From positions 27,282 through 91,281 of the forward strand of contig CAYZZW010000006.1 in assembly GCA_964482955.1 (NCBI GenBank): a stretch of DNA of 64,000 bases, in the 5' to 3' direction. Below the pieces are notes generated by a model. The model made no database searches, was not told the origin of the DNA, and saw only the letters and a list, made by a program, of their open reading frames with translations. The stretch comes from JAPLSN01 sp964482955 (GTDB lineage: Bacteria > Spirochaetota > Spirochaetia > Treponematales > UBA12059). Numbering within the stretch: position 1 is the first letter of the stretch; every line of letters begins with the position of its first letter. Both the position numbers and the translations under genes were made by a program. Positions 1 to 7,620 of this stretch are shown here, piece after piece.

Positions 1-171
1 CCGATCGCCATGACGCCCGTGTACTCCGCGAAGGGCGACCACGAGCGCGCCCTGCAGCGCGCGCTCCTCCAGTTCGACAAGCCGGACAACCGCGCCCTCG
101 TCCTCGAAGCCCTACGGAAGACCGGCCGCGTCGACCTCATCGGCTCGGGGAAAAAATGCCTTGTGAGGTAA
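1..171 (+). CDS. YgiQ-family radical SAM protein, C-terminal end (partial)
   Basis: Only the last 56 residues are inside the window; the gene begins upstream. The open frame runs from base 1 to a TAA at 169-171. The tail reads TPVYSAKGDHERALQRALLQ and then DNRALVLEALRKTGRVDLIG before KKCLVR, which matches the conserved C-terminus of the YgiQ family of large radical SAM proteins (DUF3362 region). In the family this end follows the radical SAM core and is rich in short basic helices. The molecular function of YgiQ is not known. A strong hairpin follows about 20 bases downstream. Identification rests on this tail only, but the motif order is distinctive. Confidence 0.75.
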   Translation, partial: PIAMTPVYSAKGDHERALQRALLQFDKPDNRALVLEALRKTGRVDLIGSGKKCLVR

Positions 172-190
172 TGCAATAATTCAATCGTGC

Positions 191-228
191 GGGGAAGGAA
201 CCTCTTACCTCAAAGAGGTTCCTTCCCC
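191..228. terminator. Perfect 16-bp hairpin between convergent ygiQ and hicB
   Basis: Arms at 191-206 and 213-228 are exact inverted repeats (starting GGGGAAGGAACCTC) around a 6-nt loop. The hairpin lies between the convergent ends of the ygiQ-type gene and hicB. There is no U-run on either side, so it may stop transcripts by structure alone, or be a mobile palindrome or processing site. Confidence 0.5.
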
Positions 229-285
229 ACGCCCCATCTTCCAGAAGGGAGTTCCGAGAAATACTTTTCGGATTAGAGAATTTCG

Positions 286-690
286 TCAGGACCGGTGTTG
301 CGACATGTACTCGAGCGCCGCGAACGCGAGAAAGCCCGAACGGGACTCGCCTTCGCTTTTCGCGAAGGAATCGATCTTGGATAGCAGATTCTCGGGTATC
401 GTAATGTTTATTCGCCTGACGTCGCTCGAAAGTTTTCCCATGTCGACGCCAACCAATCCCCATACGAAGTCGCGGGATCTATATTCCTTCTTGAGCGTTT
501 CGATCGGAGTCGGAGCCGGAATCGGTTCGTTATCGAGCAACAAGCCTTCGACATGGGTCATGATCGCTTCTTCCGCGTTTTCAAGCGCTTCTTCGATCGT
601 CGAACCCGCCGAGTAGCATCCCGGAAGATCGGGAACCGTGACGCCATAATCGCTCTCCGGATCCTTCTCGAGAAAAACGGGATACTTCAC
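286..690 (-). CDS. hicB: HicB family antitoxin
   Basis: Predicted antitoxin of a type II HicAB system: it neutralises the HicA mRNA interferase and represses its own operon. The 134-residue protein starts with the degenerate RNase H-like HicB fold (residues 1-70, FLEKDPESDYGVTVPDLPGC and then the EEALENAEEAI helix). It ends in a ribbon-helix-helix DNA-binding domain (about 90-130, RRINITIPENLLSKIDSFAK). The GTG start at 690 is one base after the hicA stop, so the two are translated together. The RHH tail makes the 17-bp palindrome in front of hicA its likely operator. Confidence 0.88.
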   Translation of the reverse strand: MKYPVFLEKDPESDYGVTVPDLPGCYSAGSTIEEALENAEEAIMTHVEGLLLDNEPIPAPTPIETLKKEYRSRDFVWGLVGVDMGKLSSDVRRINITIPENLLSKIDSFAKSEGESRSGFLAFAALEYMSQHRS

Positions 691-691
691 C

Positions 692-883
692 TCACTCCCT
701 CCATGTCAAGCCGGCCTGCTTGAATATGCTGCGAACCGTCCCGATTGGCAGATCCGCTTTCGGATGCGGCACTGTCACCTTGCCTTGTTTTGAAGGGTGC
801 TTGAACTGATGATGGCTTCCGCGAATGTTGAACACGAACCAACCGTCGGCTTTCAACATGCGGATCACTTCCGCACTCTTCAT
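692..883 (-). CDS. hicA: HicA family mRNA interferase toxin
   Basis: Small 63-residue double-stranded-RNA-binding-fold protein of the HicA/YcfA family, expected to cleave mRNAs during translation. It shows the family pattern: MKSAEVIRMLKADGWF, then RGSHHQFKHP with the catalytic His of the GSHH motif, then KVTVPHPKADLPIGTVRSIFKQAG. I chose the ATG at 883, not the longer frame reaching 997, because homology begins here and a TTGACC/TATCAT promoter ends 6 nt upstream. The first 114 bases of the longer frame would be promoter. It lies directly upstream of hicB. Confidence 0.9.
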   Translation of the reverse strand: MKSAEVIRMLKADGWFVFNIRGSHHQFKHPSKQGKVTVPHPKADLPIGTVRSIFKQAGLTWRE

Positions 884-919
884 GTGTGTATGATACACAC
901 TAAAACACACTGCGGTCAA
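884..919 (-). promoter_or_regulatory. hicAB promoter with overlapping palindromic operator
   Basis: On the minus strand TTGACC (914-919) and TATCAT (890-895) are separated by 18 nt. A 17-nt dyad (884-900, GTGTGTAT, one base, ATACACAC) covers the -10 box and the start-proximal bases, a typical place for HicB autorepression. The -10 ends 6 nt before the ATG, so the transcript is predicted to be leaderless. Confidence 0.6.
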
Positions 920-935
920 GCGTCGAACATATGCT

Positions 936-1364
936 TTACGATTTTTCTCCAGTTGAAAATGACGCGCAGCGTCCGATCCAGGCCAATTCGTACACATCGT
1001 GCGGCATGACGCGGCTTTCCAGATCGGAAATCGTCTTGATCCTTTCCGCGGCGCACCACGAAAGGCACGCGGCGTACAGGGTCCAATCGAGTTCGTCGTC
1101 GTCGAAGTACGCCTTGATTTCCCCGATGCCGCGGTTCGCGAGCCAGAGCGCGCGCGTGTGACCGTCGAGGTATACGATCGAGCCGTCCAGTTCTTTCACC
1201 GGCACGGCTTCGTAGGAATCGTGCGAAAACGGTGTCGCACCGAGCGCGCGGTCGACGGCGGCGTATTTAGTTTCGCTGACGTACAGCTGCGAAGGCCGCG
1301 CAGCGACGATATCGATCATGAACACGGCGCGAGGTCCGTTCGCATCGCCGACTGTCGCGTTCAT
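936..1364 (-). CDS. ParB/sulfiredoxin-fold protein, function unknown
   Basis: A 142-residue protein with the look of a small ParB-N/sulfiredoxin-type domain: RPSQLYVSETKYAAV, PVKELDGSIVYLDGHTRA and a helical C-terminal half. The DGHTRA stretch matches the DGHHR-type nucleotide-binding motif of that fold. Related short proteins are known only as hypothetical. The ATG at 1364 has AGGAA (1372-1376) 7 nt upstream, inside the end of mnmG, so it is probably the last gene of the mnmE-mnmG transcript. A second ATG 15 codons in is possible. There is no HTH or other ParB domain, so a plasmid-partition role is unlikely. Confidence 0.5.
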   Translation of the reverse strand: MNATVGDANGPRAVFMIDIVAARPSQLYVSETKYAAVDRALGATPFSHDSYEAVPVKELDGSIVYLDGHTRALWLANRGIGEIKAYFDDDELDWTLYAACLSWCAAERIKTISDLESRVMPHDVYELAWIGRCASFSTGEKS

Positions 1365-1374
1365 ATCGGTATTC

Positions 1375-3216
1375 CTATTTCAAACCCGAAAGCCGGATCA
1401 TGAGCAGGGCCGCGTCGGCGGGGCGGACGCCGGGCACGCGCGACGCCTGGCCGAGCGTGAGCGGGCGCGCGGCGGCGAGCTTCTCCTTCGCCTCCGACGA
1501 CAGACCGTCCACGGCGCGGTAGTCGAAGTCCGCGGCGATGCGGATCGATTCGTACTTGTCCATGCGCGAGATCATGCGTTCCTGTTTGGCGACGTAGCCT
1601 TCGTAGCGGCGGTCGAGGACGACGGCTTCCACCCACTCGGCGGGATACGCGGCGAGCGCCGGCTCGAAGGTCGAGAGGTCGGCTTCGCCGACGCGCGTGT
1701 CGCCGAGGGCTTTCAGAAGCTGCGATCCGACGTGGGGGGCCAGCTCGGGCAGCGCGGCCGCGTCGGCGGCGGCGATCCTGCGCTTCGAGATGAGTTCGTC
1801 GATGGCGGCGAGCCCCGCCCGCTTGGCCTCGAAGCGCTCGGCGCGCTCCGCGTCCGCGAGCCCGACGCGGAGCCCGATCGGCGTGAGACGCGAGTCGGCC
1901 GTGTCGTGGCGGAGGCCGAGGCGGTGCTCGGCGCGGCTCGTGAACATGCGGTACGGCTCCTTGGCGCCGAGCGTGACGAGGTCGTCGACGAGAACGCCGA
2001 TGTACGCTTCCGAGCGCCCGAGCACGATGCCCGCCTCGCCGCGGAGTTTCAGGGAGGCGTTGATGCCCGCGAGCACGCCCTGCGCCGCCGCCTCCTCGTA
2101 CCCCGAGGTGCCGTTCGTCTGCCCCGCGGAAAAGAGCCCCGGCACGAGCTTCGTCTCGAGCGTCGCGTAGAGGCAGGTCGGGTCGACGTAGTCGTATTCC
2201 ACCGCGTAGCCGGGGCGCACGAGCTCGGCGTCCGCGAAGCCCGGCATCGTGCGGACGAAGGCAGACTGCACGTCCTCGGGCAGCGACGACGACAGGCCGT
2301 TCAAGTAGAGCTCGTCGGTGTAGCGCCCCTCCGGCTCGACGAAGATCTGGTGCCGTATCCGGTCCGGAAAGCGGACGACCTTGTCCTCGATCGACGGGCA
2401 GTAGCGCGGCCCCTTCCCGATTATCTTTCCGCCGTAAAGCGGCGAGCGGTGCAGGTTGGCGCGAATCACGTCGTGCGTCGCGTCGTTGGTCCACGTGATC
2501 CAGCACGGCAGGGACGGGCGGTCCACGGCGTCGTGCAGGAAGGAGAACGGCCGGTTCGCCTCGCCGTCCTGCCGTTCCAAGACGGCGAAGTCGACGCTCG
2601 GGCCGCGGACGCGGGCTGGCGTGCCGGTCTTCATGCGCCCGACGGGGAAGCCGCGATGCGCGAGCGCTTCGCCGAGGCCGAGCGCCGCCGGTTCGCCGAG
2701 CCGGCCCGACGAGGCTTCCCACTCGCCGATGAAGACGCGGCCGCCCATGAAGGTGCCGGTCGTCATCACCACGATCTTCGACGAGATGCGGTTGCCGCGC
2801 TCCGTGAGCACGCCGGCCGCAGCTCCCCGCTCGTCGGTCAGGATGTCGACGACGGTGTCCATGAAGATCGACAGCCCCGGCGTGTCCTCGAGCGCCTTTC
2901 GCGCGAGCTCGGCGTAGAGCGCCTTGTCGGCCTGCGCGCGCGGCGCCTGCACGGCCGCCCCCCGCGAGCGGTTCAGGACGCGGTACTGGATCATCGCCTT
3001 GTCGATGAGGACGCCCATGAGGCCGCCGAGCGCGTCCACTTCGCGCACGAGGTTGCCCTTGGAAAGACCGCCGATGGCCGGATTGCACGACATGCGGCCG
3101 ATCGTGTCCGGGTTCTGCGTCACGAGCAGCGTGGCGTGGCCGAGCCGGGCGAGCGCGGAGGCCGCCTCGATGCCGGCGTGCCCGCCGCCGATCACGATCG
3201 CTTCGAAATCGCGCAT
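1375..3216 (-). CDS. mnmG: tRNA uridine-5-carboxymethylaminomethyl synthase subunit MnmG (GidA)
   Basis: FAD- and NADH-dependent partner of MnmE. The complex installs the carboxymethylaminomethyl group on U34 of tRNAs reading split codon boxes. The 613-residue protein opens with the Rossmann motif IGGGHAGIEAA (residues 9-19). It then has the family signature MSCNPAIGGLSKGNLVREVDALGG, whose conserved Cys takes part in catalysis, and a second block RPGYAVEYDYVDP. The length is normal for the family. It starts one base after the mnmE stop, so the two subunits are co-translated from one transcript. Confidence 0.97.
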   Translation of the reverse strand: MRDFEAIVIGGGHAGIEAASALARLGHATLLVTQNPDTIGRMSCNPAIGGLSKGNLVREVDALGGLMGVLIDKAMIQYRVLNRSRGAAVQAPRAQADKALYAELARKALEDTPGLSIFMDTVVDILTDERGAAAGVLTERGNRISSKIVVMTTGTFMGGRVFIGEWEASSGRLGEPAALGLGEALAHRGFPVGRMKTGTPARVRGPSVDFAVLERQDGEANRPFSFLHDAVDRPSLPCWITWTNDATHDVIRANLHRSPLYGGKIIGKGPRYCPSIEDKVVRFPDRIRHQIFVEPEGRYTDELYLNGLSSSLPEDVQSAFVRTMPGFADAELVRPGYAVEYDYVDPTCLYATLETKLVPGLFSAGQTNGTSGYEEAAAQGVLAGINASLKLRGEAGIVLGRSEAYIGVLVDDLVTLGAKEPYRMFTSRAEHRLGLRHDTADSRLTPIGLRVGLADAERAERFEAKRAGLAAIDELISKRRIAAADAAALPELAPHVGSQLLKALGDTRVGEADLSTFEPALAAYPAEWVEAVVLDRRYEGYVAKQERMISRMDKYESIRIAADFDYRAVDGLSSEAKEKLAAARPLTLGQASRVPGVRPADAALLMIRLSGLK

Positions 3217-3217
3217 G

Positions 3218-4585
3218 TCATTTCCCCACGCAGAACTTCGAGAATATTGTCTCGAGGACGTCGTCCCCGACGCCGAGCCCGAGCACGGCGTCGAGCGACT
3301 CGAGTGCGTCGCGCAGGTCGAGCGCGACGGCGTCGAGCGGCAGGCCGGAACCGAGCGCGGCTTCCGAGTCGCCCAGGGCGCGCGATGCCGCGTCCGCGAG
3401 CCGTTTATGGCGCTCGCTCGCGATGCGCGTCCCGCCGGCCCGTTCCGCGCCGCCCGCGCCCAGGGCGTCCAACATCGCGCGGTGAAGGTCGTCGAAACCG
3501 GCGCCCGTGCGGGAGGACACGCCGATCCAGCCGGCTGGCGGCAGGGCGGTTCCGACCAGGTCGGTCTTCGTCCACGCGCGGACGAGCGGCGTCCCGTCGG
3601 GCACGGCGGCGTCGCGCAACGCGTCTTCCGCGGACGCGGCTCCTTCGCTTCCGTCGGCCAGGAACAGCACGAGATCGGCGCCCTCGAGGACGGCGCGGGA
3701 TCGTCGCACGCCCTCCGCCTCCACGGGATCGGCCGAATCGCGTATGCCCGCGGTATCGAAGAGCCGGATCGGAATGCCGCCCAGGTCGAAGACGGCTTCG
3801 ATGTAGTCGCGCGTCGTGCCGTGGATGTCGGAAACGATGGAACGCTCTTCGCGCAGGATGCGGTTGAAGAGGCTCGACTTGCCGGCGTTGGTCCTGCCCG
3901 CCACGGCGACGACGGCGCCCTCTTCGACGAGCCGCCCGATCTTCCAGCTCGCCGAAATCGCCTCGAGGCGCGCGCGGAGCGCTCCGAGCGCGGCGGTTTC
4001 GTCGCCCAAGTCGCCGTCGATCTCGTCCTCGCCGTAATCGAGGCGGACTTCCACCGCGGCCAGGACGCCGAGCGCGGCGTCGCGGATTTCCGCGATTTCC
4101 GCCGAGAGACTGCCGGACAAGCGCGACAAGGCTTCGGCGCGCGCCTCGGAGCTCTTCGCGCGCGCCAGTTCGCCGACCGCCTCCGCGCGCGCGAGGTCCA
4201 TCTTGCCGTTGGCGAAGGCGCGGAAGCTGAACTCGCCGGGAAGGGCCGCGCGCGCGCCGGCCGACTCGCAGGCGGAGAGGACGGCGTCGACGCAGGGAGC
4301 CGCGCCGTGGCAGACGATCTCCGCGGCCTCCTCTCCCGTGAAGCTTTTCGGCGCGCGGTAGACGGACACGGTCACTTCGTCCGCGGGCGCTCCGGACGCG
4401 TCCAGCACGAAGCCGTGCGTCACCGTATGTCCAGTCGCCCGCGCGAGCGCCTCCGGCCTGGAAAAGCGCGACGCGAGCGCCTCGATACAGCCGGGCCCCG
4501 ACAGCCTGACCATCGCGAGCGCTCCGCCCGGCGGCGTGGCCGCCGCGACGATGATGTCTTCGGACTGGAAATACGCGCGTCCCAT
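3218..4585 (-). CDS. mnmE: tRNA modification GTPase MnmE (TrmE)
   Basis: GTPase that works with MnmG in U34 wobble modification. The 455-residue product has the N-terminal tetrahydrofolate-binding domain (DIIVAAATPPGGALAMVRLSGP), a helical domain, and a Ras-like G domain inserted in it with P-loop GRTNAGKSSL and switch DTAGIRD. It ends in FCVGK, the conserved C-terminal CxGK motif that carries the catalytic Cys. The P-loop reads GRTNAGKSS in place of the common GRPNVGKSS. A frame open to 4663 exists, but the family start and a promoter ending 6 nt before the ATG support 4585. Confidence 0.96.
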   Translation of the reverse strand: MGRAYFQSEDIIVAAATPPGGALAMVRLSGPGCIEALASRFSRPEALARATGHTVTHGFVLDASGAPADEVTVSVYRAPKSFTGEEAAEIVCHGAAPCVDAVLSACESAGARAALPGEFSFRAFANGKMDLARAEAVGELARAKSSEARAEALSRLSGSLSAEIAEIRDAALGVLAAVEVRLDYGEDEIDGDLGDETAALGALRARLEAISASWKIGRLVEEGAVVAVAGRTNAGKSSLFNRILREERSIVSDIHGTTRDYIEAVFDLGGIPIRLFDTAGIRDSADPVEAEGVRRSRAVLEGADLVLFLADGSEGAASAEDALRDAAVPDGTPLVRAWTKTDLVGTALPPAGWIGVSSRTGAGFDDLHRAMLDALGAGGAERAGGTRIASERHKRLADAASRALGDSEAALGSGLPLDAVALDLRDALESLDAVLGLGVGDDVLETIFSKFCVGK

Positions 4586-4591
4586 GCCGCG

Positions 4592-4621
4592 ACGATACCG
4601 TCCCGAAGCCGACCGGGGCAA
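4592..4621 (-). promoter_or_regulatory. mnmE promoter, leaderless type
   Basis: On the minus strand TTGCCC (4616-4621), 18 nt, TATCGT (4592-4597), then 6 nt to the ATG at 4585. No Shine-Dalgarno sequence can fit, so mnmE is predicted to be read from a leaderless mRNA. Confidence 0.5.
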
Positions 4622-4652
4622 GGCCGGCGCGCATCCGGCCCGGACGATCACT

Positions 4653-4680
4653 TGACTTTGCACCCGCCGTTCTTATGATG
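4653..4680 (+). promoter_or_regulatory. Promoter of the 4792-7400 operon
   Basis: TTGACT (4653-4658), 16 nt, TATGAT (4675-4680). The 5' leader would be about 105 nt and ends in a strong GAGGAGG ribosome-binding site (4781-4787). Confidence 0.55.
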
Positions 4681-4791
4681 GAAATGTCGGCTGGAACGGA
4701 AGAAATCCGCGTTTTCCGCCGGGGAAGCGCGCTATCGTCATGCTTGCGTCGGCCGATTTCCGGTCAGCACGCTCCGATCAGAGGAGGAACC

Positions 4792-6144
4792 ATGAAACGC
4801 ATCGTCGCGCTGTCGTGCGCCATCGCCGCGGCCGTCGCGCTCTCGGCGACCGCGCAGCCCAAGGTCAGCGAAAAGCAGGAAGTCGCCATCTTCGCGCTCG
4901 GCTACGCCGGCTTCAACATCCCCTACGAAGCGCTCGCCACCATCGACATGAAGATCCAGAAGGTCTTCGTCGACATGGGCCGCTTCACGGTCATCGGCAT
5001 GACCCAGCGCTTCGCGTCGGCGGACATCAACCAGTTCATCGACGCGCTCCGCAAGGCCAAGGAGGCGAACTTCGTCCTCCCCGAACAATACCAGTTCGGC
5101 GAAGCGGTCCTGACCGAGGCCGAATTCAACCGCCTCACCGGCGCCTTCGTCATCGCCGTGCCGGTGGTGACGAGCTTCGCGAGCGCGTACGATTCGAAAT
5201 CATTCAGCTACGTGACCGAAGTCACGACCGCCGTCAGCTTCATCGACGCGGCGAACGGCACGCTGTCCGGCATCGCCGAAGTGAAGACTTCGGGCTCCGA
5301 CAAGCAGGACCAGAACCAGTCCGTCATGGCGGCCATCGACGCCATCCCCGGGAACCTGGAGTACGAAATCCGCACCATCCCGCAGTTCCAGATCAAGACC
5401 CGCGTCCTGACCGCCAAGGGCGGCGAGCTCACGACCCAGCTCGGCGAGAACATGGGCATCAAGAAGGGCGACGAGTACGCGATCATCGCGACCGGCACCG
5501 TGGAAGGGTTCAGCAACGACCGCGAAGTCGGCCTCGTCGTCATCAAGGACGTCGGCTCCGAGGTGTCGACCGCCCAGATCATCTACAGCGACATCGCGCC
5601 CGGCAAGGACACCGGTCTCCGCGAGATCCCGCGCCGCGGCGTCGACTTCGAGCCGTTCTTCCACGGCCTCACGGGCGAACGGCTCGACGTGCCGCTCGAC
5701 CCGAAGGGCGAAGGCGACCTGACCCTGCTCGCGGGCTTCCGCGCCATCGTCTCGCGCGGCTTCTACGGCTTCCGCCCGTACTTCGCCGCGGAAGTGCCCC
5801 TCAACGGCATCCGACAGTACTTCACGGCGTTCATGGTGCCGATCAACGTGCTCATCGGCGGCGAGTACCGCATGAACGTGGGCCGCCTCTCGATCACGCC
5901 CTACGCCGCCGCGGGCGCCAGCTACATCTACGTCACCGAAGTCCTCTCGGGCATGTCGGGCGATACGAGCGACACCTACCTCTTCCACTTCGGCGGGCAC
6001 GCGTACCTGAACGTCGCGTACCTCTTCACCCGGGACATGCGCGTCTTCGCCGAGATCGGGGCCGAGTACTGGATCAGCACGTCGGGCCTGTTCACCAACT
6101 ACGGCGGCTACGGCGTCGGCGGCGGCGTTTCCTTCAAACTGTAG
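4792..6144 (+). CDS. Exported protein with predicted beta-barrel C-terminus
   Basis: A 450-residue protein not recognised as a named family. Residues 1-22 are a Sec signal peptide (MKRIVALSCAIAAAVALSATAQ) without a lipobox. Residues 25-290 form a mixed alpha/beta region. From about residue 300 the chain turns into alternating hydrophobic and polar strands rich in aromatic and glycine residues (GFRAIVSRGFYGFRPYFAAE, GHAYLNVAYLF, YGGYGVGGGVSFKL). This ends in a C-terminal aromatic/leucine strand as in outer-membrane barrels, so it may sit in the outer membrane. The ATG at 4792 has an ideal ribosome-binding site, so upstream ATGs are rejected. It heads a three-gene operon. Confidence 0.6.
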   Translation: MKRIVALSCAIAAAVALSATAQPKVSEKQEVAIFALGYAGFNIPYEALATIDMKIQKVFVDMGRFTVIGMTQRFASADINQFIDALRKAKEANFVLPEQYQFGEAVLTEAEFNRLTGAFVIAVPVVTSFASAYDSKSFSYVTEVTTAVSFIDAANGTLSGIAEVKTSGSDKQDQNQSVMAAIDAIPGNLEYEIRTIPQFQIKTRVLTAKGGELTTQLGENMGIKKGDEYAIIATGTVEGFSNDREVGLVVIKDVGSEVSTAQIIYSDIAPGKDTGLREIPRRGVDFEPFFHGLTGERLDVPLDPKGEGDLTLLAGFRAIVSRGFYGFRPYFAAEVPLNGIRQYFTAFMVPINVLIGGEYRMNVGRLSITPYAAAGASYIYVTEVLSGMSGDTSDTYLFHFGGHAYLNVAYLFTRDMRVFAEIGAEYWISTSGLFTNYGGYGVGGGVSFKL

Positions 6145-6165
6145 ACCGGCCACGAGGAGACCGTC

Positions 6166-6639
6166 ATGTCAGACCAGAAAAGCGATATCGACCTAACCGG
6201 CATGGACGCCGAAACGGCGCGCGAGTACGTGCTCGGCTTCGCCACCACGCTCAAGCAGCTCGAACGCGAGATCGGGAGCCTCGGCGACGAGGCCAAGCTG
6301 TGGCGCGACCGCGTCGCGCTGGCCGCGAACAAGGGCATGGCCGAACTCAAGGCGGGCGCCGAGGCCAAGTTCGCCGAGATCACCGGCAAGCTGTCCGGTC
6401 TCGCCGGGCAGCGCGAAGAACTCGCCTCCAAAGTCGCGGCGATGAAGGCGAAGCTCCCGACGATCAAGGATCTCGAACTGAGCGTCGACACCGACCAGCT
6501 GCTCGCCGAGCTGCAGCTGGCCACCGGCGAACTGCTGAATCCCGGCGCCGCCGCCATGGAAAGCGAGATGAAAAAGCTGGAAGCGGACGCCGCGGCCAAG
6601 GCCGAACTCGACAAGCTCAAGGGCGCGCCCGGCGCATGA
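6166..6639 (+). CDS. Coiled-coil protein, function unknown
   Basis: A 157-residue soluble, highly charged protein with long stretches of heptad-like Leu/Ala spacing (residues 25-90, LKQLEREIGSLGDEAKLWRD, and 125-150). It has no signal peptide, Cys or catalytic motif. The start follows CACGAGGAGACCGTC, a good ribosome-binding site. It is 21 bases after the exported-protein gene, and its TGA overlaps the ATG of the glycerophosphodiesterase gene, so it is translationally coupled. A structural or scaffolding role is only a guess. Confidence 0.6.
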   Translation: MSDQKSDIDLTGMDAETAREYVLGFATTLKQLEREIGSLGDEAKLWRDRVALAANKGMAELKAGAEAKFAEITGKLSGLAGQREELASKVAAMKAKLPTIKDLELSVDTDQLLAELQLATGELLNPGAAAMESEMKKLEADAAAKAELDKLKGAPGA

Positions 6640-7400
6640 GCCCGCGACGTCCCCTGTTCCCCGACCTGCCGCGGCCGATCCTGTTCGCCCACCGCGGCGT
6701 CTCCGCGCGCGCGCCCGAGAACACCCGCGCCGCCTTCGAGCTCGCCAGGCTCGAGGGCGTTCCCGCGGTCGAACTCGACATCCACCTCTGCGCGTCGGGC
6801 GAACTCGTCGTCACCCACGACCGTTCGACGAAACGCGTCTCGGGCGCCGATCACGACATCCAAACGACGCCGTGGGATATTTTGCGCGAACTCGACGTCG
6901 GCTCGTGGAAAGGCGACGCGTTCCGCGGCGAACGCATCCCGCTCCTGGGCGACCTCTTCGAGGAGTACCGCGACGCTCTCCGGTTCGACATCGAGATCAA
7001 GAGCGATTCGGTGACCGACGCCGGCCTCGAGCGCGCGCTCGCCGACCTGGTCGCTTCCATGGGGATGACGGATCGCGTCGCCGTGAGCTCGTTCAATCCC
7101 TTCGCGCTCCGCCGCTTCAAGGCCCTCGCCCCCGCCATCCCGACGGCCCTCATCTATTGCGATCATGACGAACAAGTACCCTGGTTCCTCCGCCGCGGCC
7201 AGGGTCGCCTCGTCGCCGCCTGCGACTACATGAAACCATCAAAGCTCCTCACCGGCCGCGCCACGGCCCTCGCCCGCGCGCTCGGCGGCCGCCCCTTCGT
7301 GCCGTGGGTCGTCGACGACCGACAGGAAGCGCTCCGCCTCATCGCCCTCGGCTGCGATGGTCTCGTCTCGAACGACCCGGCCGCCCTTGGCAAATTCTGA
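6636..7400 (+). CDS. Glycerophosphodiester phosphodiesterase (GDPD/PI-PLC-like TIM barrel)
   Basis: A 254-residue cytoplasmic GDPD enzyme, expected to hydrolyse glycerophosphodiesters to glycerol-3-phosphate and an alcohol. It shows HRGVSARAPENTRAAF (His-Arg and Glu-Asn of the active site), ELDIHLCASGELVVTHD (metal ligands Glu and Asp plus catalytic His) and RFDIEIKS (third acidic ligand). It ends in GCDGLVSNDP, the usual last strand. Length is normal. The ATG overlaps the preceding stop (ATGA). Confidence 0.93.
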   Translation: MSPRRPLFPDLPRPILFAHRGVSARAPENTRAAFELARLEGVPAVELDIHLCASGELVVTHDRSTKRVSGADHDIQTTPWDILRELDVGSWKGDAFRGERIPLLGDLFEEYRDALRFDIEIKSDSVTDAGLERALADLVASMGMTDRVAVSSFNPFALRRFKALAPAIPTALIYCDHDEQVPWFLRRGQGRLVAACDYMKPSKLLTGRATALARALGGRPFVPWVVDDRQEALRLIALGCDGLVSNDPAALGKF

Positions 7401-7525
7401 AAATTTTTTGCCATACAGACAGCAAAGCGCGCGCTCGTCGAATCAACGCGACGGCACTCGCTCACGTGGATCTTGATTTCAATCGAACAGGACGACGCCC
7501 GACGTATTCAACACATGTCGTACAT

Positions 7526-7555
7526 AAAAAAAGGAGGAGGCCGAAGCCTCCTCCT
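7526..7555 (-). terminator. Intrinsic terminator of the 7621-9096 lipoprotein gene
   Basis: Read on the minus strand: a 10-bp stem (7532-7541 with 7546-7555, AGGAGGAGGC) closed by a TTCG tetraloop and followed by a run of seven T (7526-7532). It lies about 65 bases after the gene's stop. Confidence 0.9.
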
Positions 7556-7620
7556 GTCACTATTTTCCTAACTAACCTTGCTTGATTCTCTCTTTCACTG
7601 AGTCCTTATGGCCGATCCCC

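Noticed and set aside
1318..3867. 849-codon plus-strand frame over mnmG and mnmE
   Set aside because: It has Arg-rich shadow composition and overlaps two certain genes.
7387..7415. GGCAAA/TTTGCC hairpin as terminator of the glycerophosphodiesterase gene
   Set aside because: The stem is only 6 bp with a 12-nt loop, too weak to call.
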